A DNA stretch of 64,000 nt from VBAS01 sp963773465 (lineage in GTDB: Bacteria > Bacteroidota > Bacteroidia > Chitinophagales > Chitinophagaceae), in NCBI GenBank assembly GCA_963773465.1, contig CAVZBF010000004.1:1550001-1614000 (forward strand), in the 5' to 3' direction. A model generated the notes under the pieces. That model was not told where the DNA came from and searched no databases. It worked only from the letters and a program-made list of their open reading frames with translations. A program made the translations under genes and the position numbers. Numbering within the stretch: position 1 is the stretch's first letter; every line of letters begins with the position of its first letter. Below, in pieces: positions 28,002-37,355 of this stretch.

Positions 28002-29684
28002 TTATAAATATGGTGCGCTAAAGCTCAATGATAACATTCCTGCTTTTACTTCCGGGCAACTTGTAAATAAATTCCATAATAATCCACTCCTGTAGTTTTC
28101 GATCATCACAATAATGGGTCCCTGGTCGATAGCCAAATAGGAACCAGCGAACCAGGGATCGTGTAAACTAAATGCGTCTTTAAAACCATACTCGCCCCAG
28201 ATCTTATCACCTAATACATAATAGAAAAACTTCAGTGCTTTCATACTTTCCGTTGGCGTATATGGCAACGATGAAACAGCGGCTGTTGGCGCAATCACAC
28301 TTACATCATTTGTTGGCGAACTGGCAGTATAACCATTTTGAATATCACTTGCCGTTAATCCCCAGCAACTATCGCTGTAACCATAAAAATTTTTCGGATT
28401 GGCTTTGCAATATTCATAATTGATCTTTGTATGATTCAACGTTTGTGTTTGGTAATTAGCATACACATCACTTAATGAATTAGGATTAATGCCAAGAAAA
28501 GAATAGTGGGAAAAGAAAAGCGGTCCGCCGAAAGGAGGACCCAGCGGCAGTGTTAATCCATAATAACTATTACCATTTGTAAATCCATTACTGCCATTGG
28601 CTGTCCATCCTGAAGAATAAACGACAGCAGGAATTGAATAAGTTGTTGATGAGGCAGCAAGCACATATGTTATCAAACATTCATTCCATCCTCTTATCTG
28701 ATGATTCATTTGCCAGTTAAAGCCGGGGCTCCAATGCCAGTACAAAACGTTTTGATTGTTTTGCCTGAACCAATTCCACTCTACTCCATTCCATAGTGTA
28801 TTAATATCGGTTCTCAAATTTGTTTCTGTTGCACCAGCTCCATTGAAGTATTGTCTAGCGGTAAGCAATCCCATCATCAGGTAAGAGGTTTCAACAAGAT
28901 CGGCTCCGTTGTCATATTGACTAAAGGGAATCACGGCCCCGGTTGTTCCATTCAGCCAATGCGGAAATGCACCATGAAATTTTTGCGCCGTGTTTTTCAG
29001 AAAAGAAACAATAGTTTGCATTCTTGTCAATCCCTGTGATCTTGTAATAAAGCCACGGTTTATTCCGGTAACGATTGCCATAACGCCAAAGCCGGAACCG
29101 CCGGATGTAACGGTTTCAGGAGTTGCGTTGCTTCTTTCTCGTGCAAGACCGCTTACAGGATGACCATAATCCCAGAAGTATTTAAAAGTTTGTTGTTGTA
29201 CCAGGTCGAGAAGCGCATTCTCAGAAACGGCTGGAAATTTTCTTGATGAATCAATTTTAGTAATGAAAGTTTTATTTACATCTGTAAGAAACGACCCGCC
29301 GGTAGATGATTTAAGATCGGATGTAATTTTAAAATTGTATTTAGAAATATAGTTCAATGGCGCTGTTGACTGAACAATCAAAACAGAATCCTTATTCTGA
29401 AGAGTTGCAGATATTGGCGCCTGAACTCCACTTGCATCTGTGAATTTAACTGCAGATGTAATGGTGGATGAATTGACAGGTTCAGTAAATTCAATCCTTA
29501 TCACCGCGGAGGGAGTAACTCCATGAATAGTGTTATCAAAGGGAATTGAATTAATAGAAATACTTTTTACTGCTACTTGTTTTGGTGCAGGCGGTGGTAG
29601 GTCAGGCGGTTTGCCTTTGCCGCAAGCAAAAAGAATAAACATCGACAGCACTAACCAATTACTATTTTTAATATCCTGCTTCAC
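28002..29684 (-). CDS. GH144-like glycosidase lipoprotein (copy 4) with N-terminal Ig-like domain
   Basis: 560 residues, intact. Lipobox LFAC (Cys21), a proline-rich tether, an SbsA-type Ig-like (Big_5) domain at about 38-143 (IRIEFTEPVNSSTITSAVKF, LIVQSTAPLNYISKYNFKI), then the GH144-like barrel from about 155. Acidic residues DNGADLVE (Asp258, Asp262, Glu265) and the Glu in RGWNECLI are kept. It is closest to copy 2 (both have HPVSGLA.ERSN). The Ig-like spacer is absent from the other three copies and may hold the enzyme away from the membrane. Predicted envelope-anchored. The gap to the GH30 stop upstream is 9 bp. Confidence 0.86.
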   Translation of the reverse strand: MKQDIKNSNWLVLSMFILFACGKGKPPDLPPPAPKQVAVKSISINSIPFDNTIHGVTPSAVIRIEFTEPVNSSTITSAVKFTDASGVQAPISATLQNKDSVLIVQSTAPLNYISKYNFKITSDLKSSTGGSFLTDVNKTFITKIDSSRKFPAVSENALLDLVQQQTFKYFWDYGHPVSGLARERSNATPETVTSGGSGFGVMAIVTGINRGFITRSQGLTRMQTIVSFLKNTAQKFHGAFPHWLNGTTGAVIPFSQYDNGADLVETSYLMMGLLTARQYFNGAGATETNLRTDINTLWNGVEWNWFRQNNQNVLYWHWSPGFNWQMNHQIRGWNECLITYVLAASSTTYSIPAVVYSSGWTANGSNGFTNGNSYYGLTLPLGPPFGGPLFFSHYSFLGINPNSLSDVYANYQTQTLNHTKINYEYCKANPKNFYGYSDSCWGLTASDIQNGYTASSPTNDVSVIAPTAAVSSLPYTPTESMKALKFFYYVLGDKIWGEYGFKDAFSLHDPWFAGSYLAIDQGPIIVMIENYRSGLLWNLFTSCPEVKAGMLSLSFSAPYL

Positions 29685-29693
29685 AATTGATAT

Positions 29694-31163
29694 TTATTTG
29701 ATGACATAAGTATTGATAGAATGAGGAAGTGCTGTTGTTTCTGCTGCGTTTCCATTTATCCATAAAAAGAACGGCGTTTTAGCATTTCCCTGGTTCATTA
29801 CAACTACAACAACTGTTCCGTCTTCGTTTTTGAAAGCGGTCGTAAGCAGTTGGCTGCGGCTCGGGCTACTGATAATTCTTTTTGCACCGGGCTTTATGAA
29901 TTTTGAAAAATGACCAATGTAATAATATGAATTAGTATAAATAAGTTTACCGCTTCTTGTATCTGCGTGCATTGGTGCAAAGCAAAAATTTTGTACATGG
30001 TTGGGTCCGCCGGTTTCATCAAGTAAAATATTCCAGTCGGTCCAGCCCACTGCGCCGCTATTAAAATCATAGATCATTGACCGGCCATATTCTTCTCCTA
30101 AACTCCAGCGATCATAGCGTGTGCTGTCAAAACTTTCTGCACAACCTTCGGTAAACAAAATATTTTTACCGGGATAAACTTTATTTACCAAAGCAACATT
30201 GTCAAACATCTGCTGGCCGCCGCTCCAGTCTTCATACCAATGAAAACCGATACCCCATGCATACTTTGCTGCCAACGGATCATCAAAATAGGTCTGTGCC
30301 CTTTGATAAATCAGGTCGCGGTTATGATCCCATACGATGATCTTTTTATCGGCCAAACCTTCTTTATGCATTGTTGGCCCGAGAAAGTTTTTGAGAAAAT
30401 CTCTTTCTTCTTCTGCAGTGTATATGCAACTTTCCCAACGCTGAGTTGCCATTGGCTCATTCTGAATAGTAATTCCCCAAACAGGTATTCCTTCTTTTTC
30501 GTAAGCCTTGATAAATTTTGTATAATAGTTAGCCCACGGTTGAAAAAAATCGGATTTCAATTTCCCTCCCTTCAAAATATTATTGTTGTCCTTCATCCAT
30601 GCAGGCGGGCTCCATGGACTTGCATACAATGTCAATTTTCCACCAGCAGCGATTATTGCTTCTTTTATAAAGGGAATACGGTACTTCCTGTCATGATCGA
30701 TGTTAAATGACTTTAGTTCTTTGTCACCATCAGTTACATAAGTGTAGCTGCCGCTGCTGAAATCGCAGCTATGAATATTTGTTCTTGCAATGGTATAGCC
30801 AATTCCATTTTCTTTATCAAAATATGCTTTCAGAAATTCCTGCTGCTTGTCTTTTGATAATTTGGCAAAAGTTTCTGCTGAAGCGTCAGTCAGTGCAGCA
30901 CCAATGCCAAGGAATTGCTGGTAAGTTTTTGTCGGGTCGACAAAAACGGAGACTTCATTTTCGAATGGCTGTCTTTTTTCTTTAAAGGTTAGTGTTCCGG
31001 CAGAAGATAAACGATAGTCTGTACTATCGGCAGTTGTATAAACGAGAACGGTCTTGCCATCAACAGTATAGTCAGTTGGTGTATCATCAGCAGTTCCAGC
31101 CGTTTTCTCCTGCGAACAAGCCCCTGTTAACAATACAATTGCAGTATAAAATATCTTTTTCAT
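29694..31163 (-). CDS. GH30 glycosidase lipoprotein (copy 1)
   Basis: 489 residues, intact. Lipobox TGAC (Cys16). A (beta/alpha)8 barrel with the GH30 pair: acid/base Glu236 in ITIQNEP and nucleophile Glu339 in ILFTEGCAE, followed by the side beta domain. Landmarks QFLGIGAALTDASAE, ASPWSPPAWMKDNN and GWTDWNILLDETGGPNH resemble subfamilies containing endo-beta-1,6-glucanases and glucosylceramidase-like enzymes. Its ATG overlaps the cytochrome stop as ATGA. Acts outside or in the periplasm on beta-glucosides; exact linkage not provable here. The position between cytochrome and GH144 genes makes it part of the PUL. Confidence 0.87.
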   Translation of the reverse strand: MKKIFYTAIVLLTGACSQEKTAGTADDTPTDYTVDGKTVLVYTTADSTDYRLSSAGTLTFKEKRQPFENEVSVFVDPTKTYQQFLGIGAALTDASAETFAKLSKDKQQEFLKAYFDKENGIGYTIARTNIHSCDFSSGSYTYVTDGDKELKSFNIDHDRKYRIPFIKEAIIAAGGKLTLYASPWSPPAWMKDNNNILKGGKLKSDFFQPWANYYTKFIKAYEKEGIPVWGITIQNEPMATQRWESCIYTAEEERDFLKNFLGPTMHKEGLADKKIIVWDHNRDLIYQRAQTYFDDPLAAKYAWGIGFHWYEDWSGGQQMFDNVALVNKVYPGKNILFTEGCAESFDSTRYDRWSLGEEYGRSMIYDFNSGAVGWTDWNILLDETGGPNHVQNFCFAPMHADTRSGKLIYTNSYYYIGHFSKFIKPGAKRIISSPSRSQLLTTAFKNEDGTVVVVVMNQGNAKTPFFLWINGNAAETTALPHSINTYVIK

Positions 31164-32419
31164 TTATTTTTGTTTATAAATTTTTTTATTTCATCCTTGT
31201 ATATGCCGATATAATGAGAACGCAATTGTGATGTCTTTGGCGTTTCTTCTCCCTGTAAAAAAACTGCGATCGATTTTGAAGGCTGTGACGGCATGTGACA
31301 ATCAATACAATTTTTTTCTATGGCAGTGATCTGTGTATGCGTTGGTGTCTTAAATTTTTCATCTGCAATATTGTGACACTTCATACATCGTTGGGAAAAC
31401 AATTCTATTCTGCCTCTTTCGTTTTCATGTGTATTATGACAGGTGCTGCATGTCATTGCCGAGCTCATTTTAAAACATTTGCTTGCTTTCAATAAGCCAA
31501 CCTGGTTGCCATGCACATCAATCTCGCTGCTGTTGAGTACAACATTCTCGTGTGCTTCTATCGAAAAATACTCTGAAAGATTTTCTCCGGCCGTAAATTC
31601 AAAAGAAGGTTTTGTTTTTTGAATATTACCACCATGACACAAAGTGCAGATATCTAATTGCTGTTGTCTTGAAAGCTTTGCAGGATTTACAATATACTTT
31701 GCAGTGGTGTCAAGCGGATGCATTGATTGATACCCCACATGTTTGCCGGCAGGGCCGTGACATTTCTGGCAGTCTACTCCATAAATAATTTTATCGCGAT
31801 CAAAGCCTGTTGGCTCTAAGGCAGGACCGGAAATTCCCTCAGCATATGAAACATGACATTCAAGACAACGAGAAGTTGCCGGGCGATCTATTAAAACTTT
31901 ATCATTTGGAAAACCCGGACTATTTGACCATTGATCGGCTGCAGTAAAATAAGTTATGGGCAATTGATACAACTGGTTGTTTCGCCATGTTAAAAAAGAT
32001 TGGCCCATCACACCGGAACCGATCACCATATCGAAACGCATCGCTTTTTTTTCTTCACCCTTGAAATAAGCAACCTGGAATAAGCCACTATCCCTTTTTT
32101 CCATCGCTAACAATATTAAAGGCGTATACGAGTATGTGTTCTTTCCTTTTTGAAAACTACCCAGTACTGATCCAAAGCTTGCCGGCTGCCCGGTCAAGTA
32201 ATGTGCGGTCTTCGTGTGACTTTCATAAATTTCTTTGTGACAACTGATACAATGTTCAGAAGTGATATAAGAATTAAATGTTTTTAATACTTTGTCAACT
32301 TTAATCTCAGCAGTTTTATCTTTCTCTTCGTTACTTACACAACGGGCTAAAAAAAACACTATGCTTATAATTGTAATGAGCACTAAAGATGAACGATGAT
32401 ATTTAAGTTTTATCCGCAT
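31160..32419 (-). CDS. Seven-heme c-type cytochrome lipoprotein
   Basis: 419 residues, intact. Lipobox-like FLARC (Cys27), then seven CxxCH heme sites starting at Cys57, 185, 217, 258, 324, 345 and 371 (CISCH, CLECH, CQKCH, CTLCH, CSTCH, CMKCH, CIDCH). The spacing resembles cytochrome c554/doubled-CxxCH type proteins. It would carry electrons in the periplasm or at the outer membrane. It is unusual as a member of a glycan locus: it lies between two GH30 genes and its stop overlaps the next GH30 start (ATGA), so it is translated with them. No quinol-oxidising partner or other cytochrome is in the window. The electron donor and acceptor are unknown. Confidence 0.88.
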   Translation of the reverse strand: MRIKLKYHRSSLVLITIISIVFFLARCVSNEEKDKTAEIKVDKVLKTFNSYITSEHCISCHKEIYESHTKTAHYLTGQPASFGSVLGSFQKGKNTYSYTPLILLAMEKRDSGLFQVAYFKGEEKKAMRFDMVIGSGVMGQSFLTWRNNQLYQLPITYFTAADQWSNSPGFPNDKVLIDRPATSRCLECHVSYAEGISGPALEPTGFDRDKIIYGVDCQKCHGPAGKHVGYQSMHPLDTTAKYIVNPAKLSRQQQLDICTLCHGGNIQKTKPSFEFTAGENLSEYFSIEAHENVVLNSSEIDVHGNQVGLLKASKCFKMSSAMTCSTCHNTHENERGRIELFSQRCMKCHNIADEKFKTPTHTQITAIEKNCIDCHMPSQPSKSIAVFLQGEETPKTSQLRSHYIGIYKDEIKKFINKNK

Positions 32420-32471
32420 GGTAAACAGTTAACCCGCTGATAATTGACAAGTCAATATTTTTTTTCTTCAA

Positions 32472-33908
32472 TCACCATATATAAGTTGCTGCCGCTCCCG
32501 GCGCAAGCGTTGCCACAGCAATTTGTCCCTTAAACTTAATATTGAAAGTTGCGGCCGTAGTTCCGTCATTTATTGCGATCAATACTTTTTTTCCTTCGGG
32601 AGTTTTAAATGCGACATTATAAATTGTACCCACGTTATTACTTTCTATTCTTACAGAACCCGGGGCAACAAATTTTGATGCGTGCGCAACAATATAATAA
32701 GCAACATTCCTGTTAACAGCGCCATTTAATGTAAGCGCACCTTTACATTCAGTACATCCGCCGGGTGTATGGGGGTTATAGCTGCCATCGCTTGCGAGAT
32801 TCCATTCAAGTGCAATCCGGCTCCAGTTTCTCATAGAACCAACAATAACATTTCTTAAATGCCATTTCAAATCACCATCAAATGAACCGCTGCCTGCCGT
32901 CCATTGCTCGGTAAAATAAAGATGCTTATCAGGATGGGCCGCACGGACCGTTGATAAAGCGCTTATGTTCCCTGCGTATAAATGAAAGGCAGAGCCATTG
33001 ATATATTGTTTTGCTGCCGCATCATTCAAAATAGTGATAGGATAAGTCGGGTTATCACAATTATGATCCCATATTATGATCTTCGTTGTAATAGCTGCCG
33101 CCTGGAATGCAGGGCCAAGATGATTTTTTATAAAGTCAGCCTGTTGCGTAGCAGACATAACCATGCTTGGATTATTACCGCCATGCTGTGGTTCGTTTTG
33201 CGGAGTAATAGCATCGATAGTTATTCCTTTTGCCCGCATGGCCAGTATATACTTTACAAAGTATTGTGCATAGACACTATAATATTGCGTTTGCAAGCTT
33301 CCGCCAATTGAGTTTCCATTATCTTTCATCCATACAGGAGCACTCCATGGCGATCCCATTATTTTTATATTCGGATTAATCAATAAAATCTCTTTCAGTA
33401 AAGGGATCACATCTACAGTATCTTTTGATAAATTAAAATTGGCAAGAGTAACATCGGTTTGTCCTGCAGGCATATCATCATAGCTAAAGACCTCGGCATT
33501 AAGATCAGAGGCGCCAATACTTACCCGCAAGTAGCTGACACCAATTGAAGTTTCACTGCTGCCAAATAATTCCTGGAGCAGCGAAGATTTTTGTGATGCC
33601 GTCAACCGATTAATATGATATGCACTGCCACCTGTCAAGGTGTAGCCAAATCCATCAATACCCTGGTATGTTATGGTGCTATCTACTTCTACGGTGGGGT
33701 TAGTATTAGTTGATGAAGTAAAAGCTATCAGGTTAGATTGTTTTTGCAGCAAATTTGCCCTGTCACCCGTAGTGATCCATGCGGTAATACCGGTTGTAAC
33801 GGGAGGAACAGGAGGATTGGGAGTTGGATCGGGTTGTTTTTTACTCGAGCAATCAGCATTTATACACAGGTATCCTATCACTACCGCCATTATAATTTTA
33901 TTTTTCAT
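32472..33908 (-). CDS. GH30 glycosidase lipoprotein (copy 2)
   Basis: 478 residues, intact. Lipobox NADC (Cys20) followed by a Pro-rich tether. GH30 landmarks: YQGIDGFGYTLTGGSA, GSPWSAPVWMKDNG, acid/base Glu239 in TPQNEPQ and nucleophile Glu334 in YFTEQWTAG, then a C-terminal beta domain. The gene starts 11 bp inside the end of the VCBS gene, so the two are coupled. It differs clearly from copy 1 and probably has a different cleavage specificity. Predicted at the envelope. Substrate a beta-glucan by context. Confidence 0.87.
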   Translation of the reverse strand: MKNKIIMAVVIGYLCINADCSSKKQPDPTPNPPVPPVTTGITAWITTGDRANLLQKQSNLIAFTSSTNTNPTVEVDSTITYQGIDGFGYTLTGGSAYHINRLTASQKSSLLQELFGSSETSIGVSYLRVSIGASDLNAEVFSYDDMPAGQTDVTLANFNLSKDTVDVIPLLKEILLINPNIKIMGSPWSAPVWMKDNGNSIGGSLQTQYYSVYAQYFVKYILAMRAKGITIDAITPQNEPQHGGNNPSMVMSATQQADFIKNHLGPAFQAAAITTKIIIWDHNCDNPTYPITILNDAAAKQYINGSAFHLYAGNISALSTVRAAHPDKHLYFTEQWTAGSGSFDGDLKWHLRNVIVGSMRNWSRIALEWNLASDGSYNPHTPGGCTECKGALTLNGAVNRNVAYYIVAHASKFVAPGSVRIESNNVGTIYNVAFKTPEGKKVLIAINDGTTAATFNIKFKGQIAVATLAPGAAATYIW

Positions 33909-36900
33909 ATGCTGGTTTTAAAAAAATTAATGGTTGATTGTTTCTTGCTATTATTAAAACTCTACCACCCCCGGCATAGTTTATCCATTTTGCATCTCTT
34001 GCCTGTCCCATAATGGATGCAAGCTCCGAATCATATTTAAATGATGCTTGCTGCTTGTTGTATGAAAAGAAAGTTGGTTGCAACGCATCATAACGTCCTT
34101 CGTATGGAATAACATTATAAAAATTTCCGCAGGCCAGCCAGCTATTTGATTTATTATAATCAAACGGGGTAAAAGAAAAAACAGGCGCCAACTGTAATTC
34201 CTGCGGCAGGTCCATCCGGCTAAAATTTCCTTTGCCATCATTAATAAAACAAGAAGAACTTAATACTTCAGCTTTCAGTTCACTATAATCTTTGAACAGA
34301 TCATAGAAGATGTACTGTACTGTTTTGCCGGCTACCTCATTATATTTTAAATATGCTTTCTTTAAAACAGGTAATGCTCTTTCCAATTCATCTTTTGCAA
34401 GGAATGTATATTCTTTCCCATCGACAGTATAAGCAAGGATCTGTTCGGTGGAGCCATTGTTGTCAAAATCTTTTACATATAATTTTAACGGGCCATTCTT
34501 TCCTGACCAGAATTTATTATTCCATCCCCAGTTGCCGGCAAGAATATCAGCAAAGCCATCTCCATTTACATCTGTTGTTTGTACACTTTGCCATAGCCCT
34601 GTTGAGCCAGGTATATTGGCAACGGAAAATTTTCCTTTATTATTTTTAAAAATTTTTACCGGCATCCATTCACCTGATACGACCAGGTCTTTCCAGCCAT
34701 CATTGTCAATATCAGTAAAAGATGCTGCAGTTACCATACCCAATTGATATAACGGTATAATATTATCTCCGGCCTTTGTAAAATGAGCATTGCCGTCATT
34801 GATATATAGATAAGATGTTGTGGGCATTCCGTATTTAGCGGGGCTTGCAAGGTTTCCAACAAAGATGTCCTGGTCACCATCATTGTCCACATCAGCAACT
34901 GAAACACAAGATTTATTTTCGTATACCACCGACATTGCATTTTCTTTTTTTGTAAAATGACCGGTGCCATCATTTATATACAGCCTGTCCAGCAAGGCAA
35001 GTTCATTTGCGGGAATTTCATTACCACCGGCTAATACAAACAGGTCAGGAAAACTATCTCCATTTGCATCGAAGAATATTGCGTCCACGTCCTCACTTAT
35101 TGCATAGGTGTTAAATAAAGCGGTGTCGCTTTCTTTAAATGTTCCGTCTTTTTGCTGTATCATCATAACACCCGGTTGAAACTTAGCGCCACATGCATAA
35201 AAATCATCCAGTCCATCTTTATTTACATCGGCTACTGCCAGTTTAGGACCTCTTGCCGACAATCCATGAGGAATGAGATATTGTACATTGTAATCAACGA
35301 AATCATTTTCTGTGTGAGACCAGTTACATTTCACCTGCGCAGTGATGTCCTGCATCCATTCATCTTTTTTTGGGAAAAAATTATTGTAAACAAAATCTAA
35401 CCGTGCATCACTACTATTTACAGTAAGATTTTTATTTACAGCAGGATCTTTTATCACCTGGTATTTTTGATTTGGCCAAACAATCAAAATGCTGTCGATA
35501 TGATTTATTGTATCTAAACCAAAATGCAATTGGTATGGAGTGGAAGACATAAATCCTCTTGTTGGCGCTAATTGCTGGTATTGCACCCGATAGCTATCGG
35601 GTTTTGAACCAGTAAATAAATAAGCTTTACATCCTACACCCATGGTGTTAATACTGCTTTTACCAGAGAAACGTTGACCGGCTGTAATCTCAATGGTGGT
35701 CGGGTTATCTTTAAATGATATAGAAATATAATTTTTCTTTGGAGAATTATTATTCAAAATAAGTGCAGGGGCATTTAAACAATTTAATACTAAGTCGAGG
35801 TCACCATCATTATCAAGATCAGCATAAGAAGCACCATTAGAACAACCGTGAAGTTTTTGTGTGCCCCAATCATTACTTACATCTTTAAACGTCATATTTC
35901 CATCGCCTTTAAATAAGAAAGGATGAGAATCGCCACCGGGCATAGCATCAATTGTTTCCGCATCAAACCGGTCTGTCGTATCCATGCCTTGCGCTTTTCT
36001 TTTATCGGCAAAGCGAATAAAATCGAGATCAACCGGCCGTTTTACAATACCACTTGAAACAAACAAATCTTTATTACCATCGTTGTCAAAATCCGCAAAC
36101 AACGGGGCCCAGCTCCAGTCAGTTGCTGCCACTCCGCTTTGTAAAGCCGTTTCGCTAAAGCTTACTCCATTCCCATTATTACGATGCAAACAATTTTTTG
36201 AATATTGATTTTGATAACCTCTTAACTCCAGTTTTACTTTGTAGATATCAGGATTTTCATCACTGCCATAAGTTTTCAATGTTTTTTCATCAGGCGGCAA
36301 CATATCAACGGTTACTACGTCCGGTTGTCCATCATTATTATAATCCGCTACATCATTGCCCATGCTGAAACGGCTATAATGCCTGAAATGATTTGCCCCG
36401 CTTTCAGAAAAAGTGCCATTGCCATTGTTCACATAGTAATAATCATTTTCATGAAAATCATTTCCTATATAAATATCATCCCACCCGTCGTTATTCAGAT
36501 CGGCAACTGCCAGGCCAAGTCCATAACCAAGATTGCTTTGATAAATGCCTGCCTGCGCAGACACATCTGTAAATTTTCCGGCCGCTGTATTCCGATCATT
36601 TCTATATAGCCTGTCTCCGGAGAACGGATCATATTTTTTCCGGTTATTCGTATCAACGATGTTTTGATGCGGATGATGTGATTGATTAAGAATGTAACAA
36701 TCAAGATCGCCATCGTGATCATAATCAAAAAATGCAGATTGTGTTGTAAAACATGAAGTGTTCAATCCGTATTCTGCGCTCCTTTCTGTAAACGTGTTGT
36801 TCTTGTTATTAATAAAAAGCTCGTTATGCCCTGTCAATCCATACCGGTTACTTACGGTTGAAACATAAATGTCAAGATAGCCATCACTGTTGATGTCGGC

Positions 36901-37266
36901 CATGGTTGCACCGGTGCACCAATCGGCAGTGCCGGAAACTGTTGCTTTTTCAGTAATGTCTTCGAAAACAAAATTTCCTTTGTTCAAATAAAGTTTATTG
37001 TTGCCTTTGCTGTTTGCAGTAAAATAAATATCAACAAGGCCGTCGTTATTTATATCACCAACAGAAACACCGCCGCCATTATAATAGTAGAGGTAATAAA
37101 GTATGTTTAATCCTTTCTTCTCTTTAAGATCATTCCTGAATGTAATATTTGTTGTTGAAGAAGGAACTTCAGTAAAAAGACTTTTTTTCGAATTACAGTT
37201 TGTGTTCGTGAAAAAACATACAATGAGCACTAAAAAAAATATCGAATTGATCTTTATTGGAGCCAT
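33898..37266 (-). CDS. VCBS/FG-GAP repeat and ASPIC/UnbV (CRTAC1-like) surface lipoprotein
   Basis: 1,122 residues, intact. Lipobox TNCN near residue 24. Numerous calcium-binding FG-GAP motifs (DINNDGLVDIYF, DINSDGYLDIYV, DYDHDGDLDCYI, DLNNDGWDDIYI, DFDNDGNKDLFV, DLDNDGDLDLVL and more) make a beta-propeller in each half. An ASPIC/UnbV segment (GVGCKAYLFTGS...VQYQQLAPTRGFMSS...YQLHFGLD) lies in the middle. This class is abundant beside SusCD genes in Bacteroidota and is thought to bind glycans or proteins at the surface. The ASPIC segment contains an 18-bp palindrome (35585-35602) read as KPDSYR, which looks inserted. The gene begins 22 bp past a terminator that follows the LamG lipoprotein. 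Confidence 0.85.
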   Translation of the reverse strand: MAPIKINSIFFLVLIVCFFTNTNCNSKKSLFTEVPSSTTNITFRNDLKEKKGLNILYYLYYYNGGGVSVGDINNDGLVDIYFTANSKGNNKLYLNKGNFVFEDITEKATVSGTADWCTGATMADINSDGYLDIYVSTVSNRYGLTGHNELFINNKNNTFTERSAEYGLNTSCFTTQSAFFDYDHDGDLDCYILNQSHHPHQNIVDTNNRKKYDPFSGDRLYRNDRNTAAGKFTDVSAQAGIYQSNLGYGLGLAVADLNNDGWDDIYIGNDFHENDYYYVNNGNGTFSESGANHFRHYSRFSMGNDVADYNNDGQPDVVTVDMLPPDEKTLKTYGSDENPDIYKVKLELRGYQNQYSKNCLHRNNGNGVSFSETALQSGVAATDWSWAPLFADFDNDGNKDLFVSSGIVKRPVDLDFIRFADKRKAQGMDTTDRFDAETIDAMPGGDSHPFLFKGDGNMTFKDVSNDWGTQKLHGCSNGASYADLDNDGDLDLVLNCLNAPALILNNNSPKKNYISISFKDNPTTIEITAGQRFSGKSSINTMGVGCKAYLFTGSKPDSYRVQYQQLAPTRGFMSSTPYQLHFGLDTINHIDSILIVWPNQKYQVIKDPAVNKNLTVNSSDARLDFVYNNFFPKKDEWMQDITAQVKCNWSHTENDFVDYNVQYLIPHGLSARGPKLAVADVNKDGLDDFYACGAKFQPGVMMIQQKDGTFKESDTALFNTYAISEDVDAIFFDANGDSFPDLFVLAGGNEIPANELALLDRLYINDGTGHFTKKENAMSVVYENKSCVSVADVDNDGDQDIFVGNLASPAKYGMPTTSYLYINDGNAHFTKAGDNIIPLYQLGMVTAASFTDIDNDGWKDLVVSGEWMPVKIFKNNKGKFSVANIPGSTGLWQSVQTTDVNGDGFADILAGNWGWNNKFWSGKNGPLKLYVKDFDNNGSTEQILAYTVDGKEYTFLAKDELERALPVLKKAYLKYNEVAGKTVQYIFYDLFKDYSELKAEVLSSSCFINDGKGNFSRMDLPQELQLAPVFSFTPFDYNKSNSWLACGNFYNVIPYEGRYDALQPTFFSYNKQQASFKYDSELASIMGQARDAKWINYAGGGRVLIIARNNQPLIFLKPAYEK
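35585..35602. repeat. 18-bp perfect palindrome inside the VCBS/ASPIC gene
   Basis: ACCCGATAGCTATCGGGT. The same core, CCGATA-n2-TATCGG, recurs at 20288-20305 and 46016-46031. Here it is in frame and codes for PDSYR between TGSK and VQYQQL. Confidence 0.7.
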
Positions 37267-37290
37267 TACCTGGTATTGTTTTTACAGATT

Positions 37291-37318
37291 AAAAAGGGCT
37301 GAAATAAATCCAGCCCTT
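37291..37318 (-). terminator. Intrinsic terminator after SusC2-SusD2-LamG unit
   Basis: In the minus direction AAGGGCTG, a 9-nt loop, CAGCCCTT and then TTTAAT: an 8-pair perfect stem with a T-run. It separates the transport/binding genes from the VCBS-GH30-cytochrome genes and probably lowers, rather than abolishes, their transcription. Confidence 0.75.
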
Positions 37319-37355
37319 ACTGCTTGCTATGTAGCTCGAAATTGAAAAGACTCTT

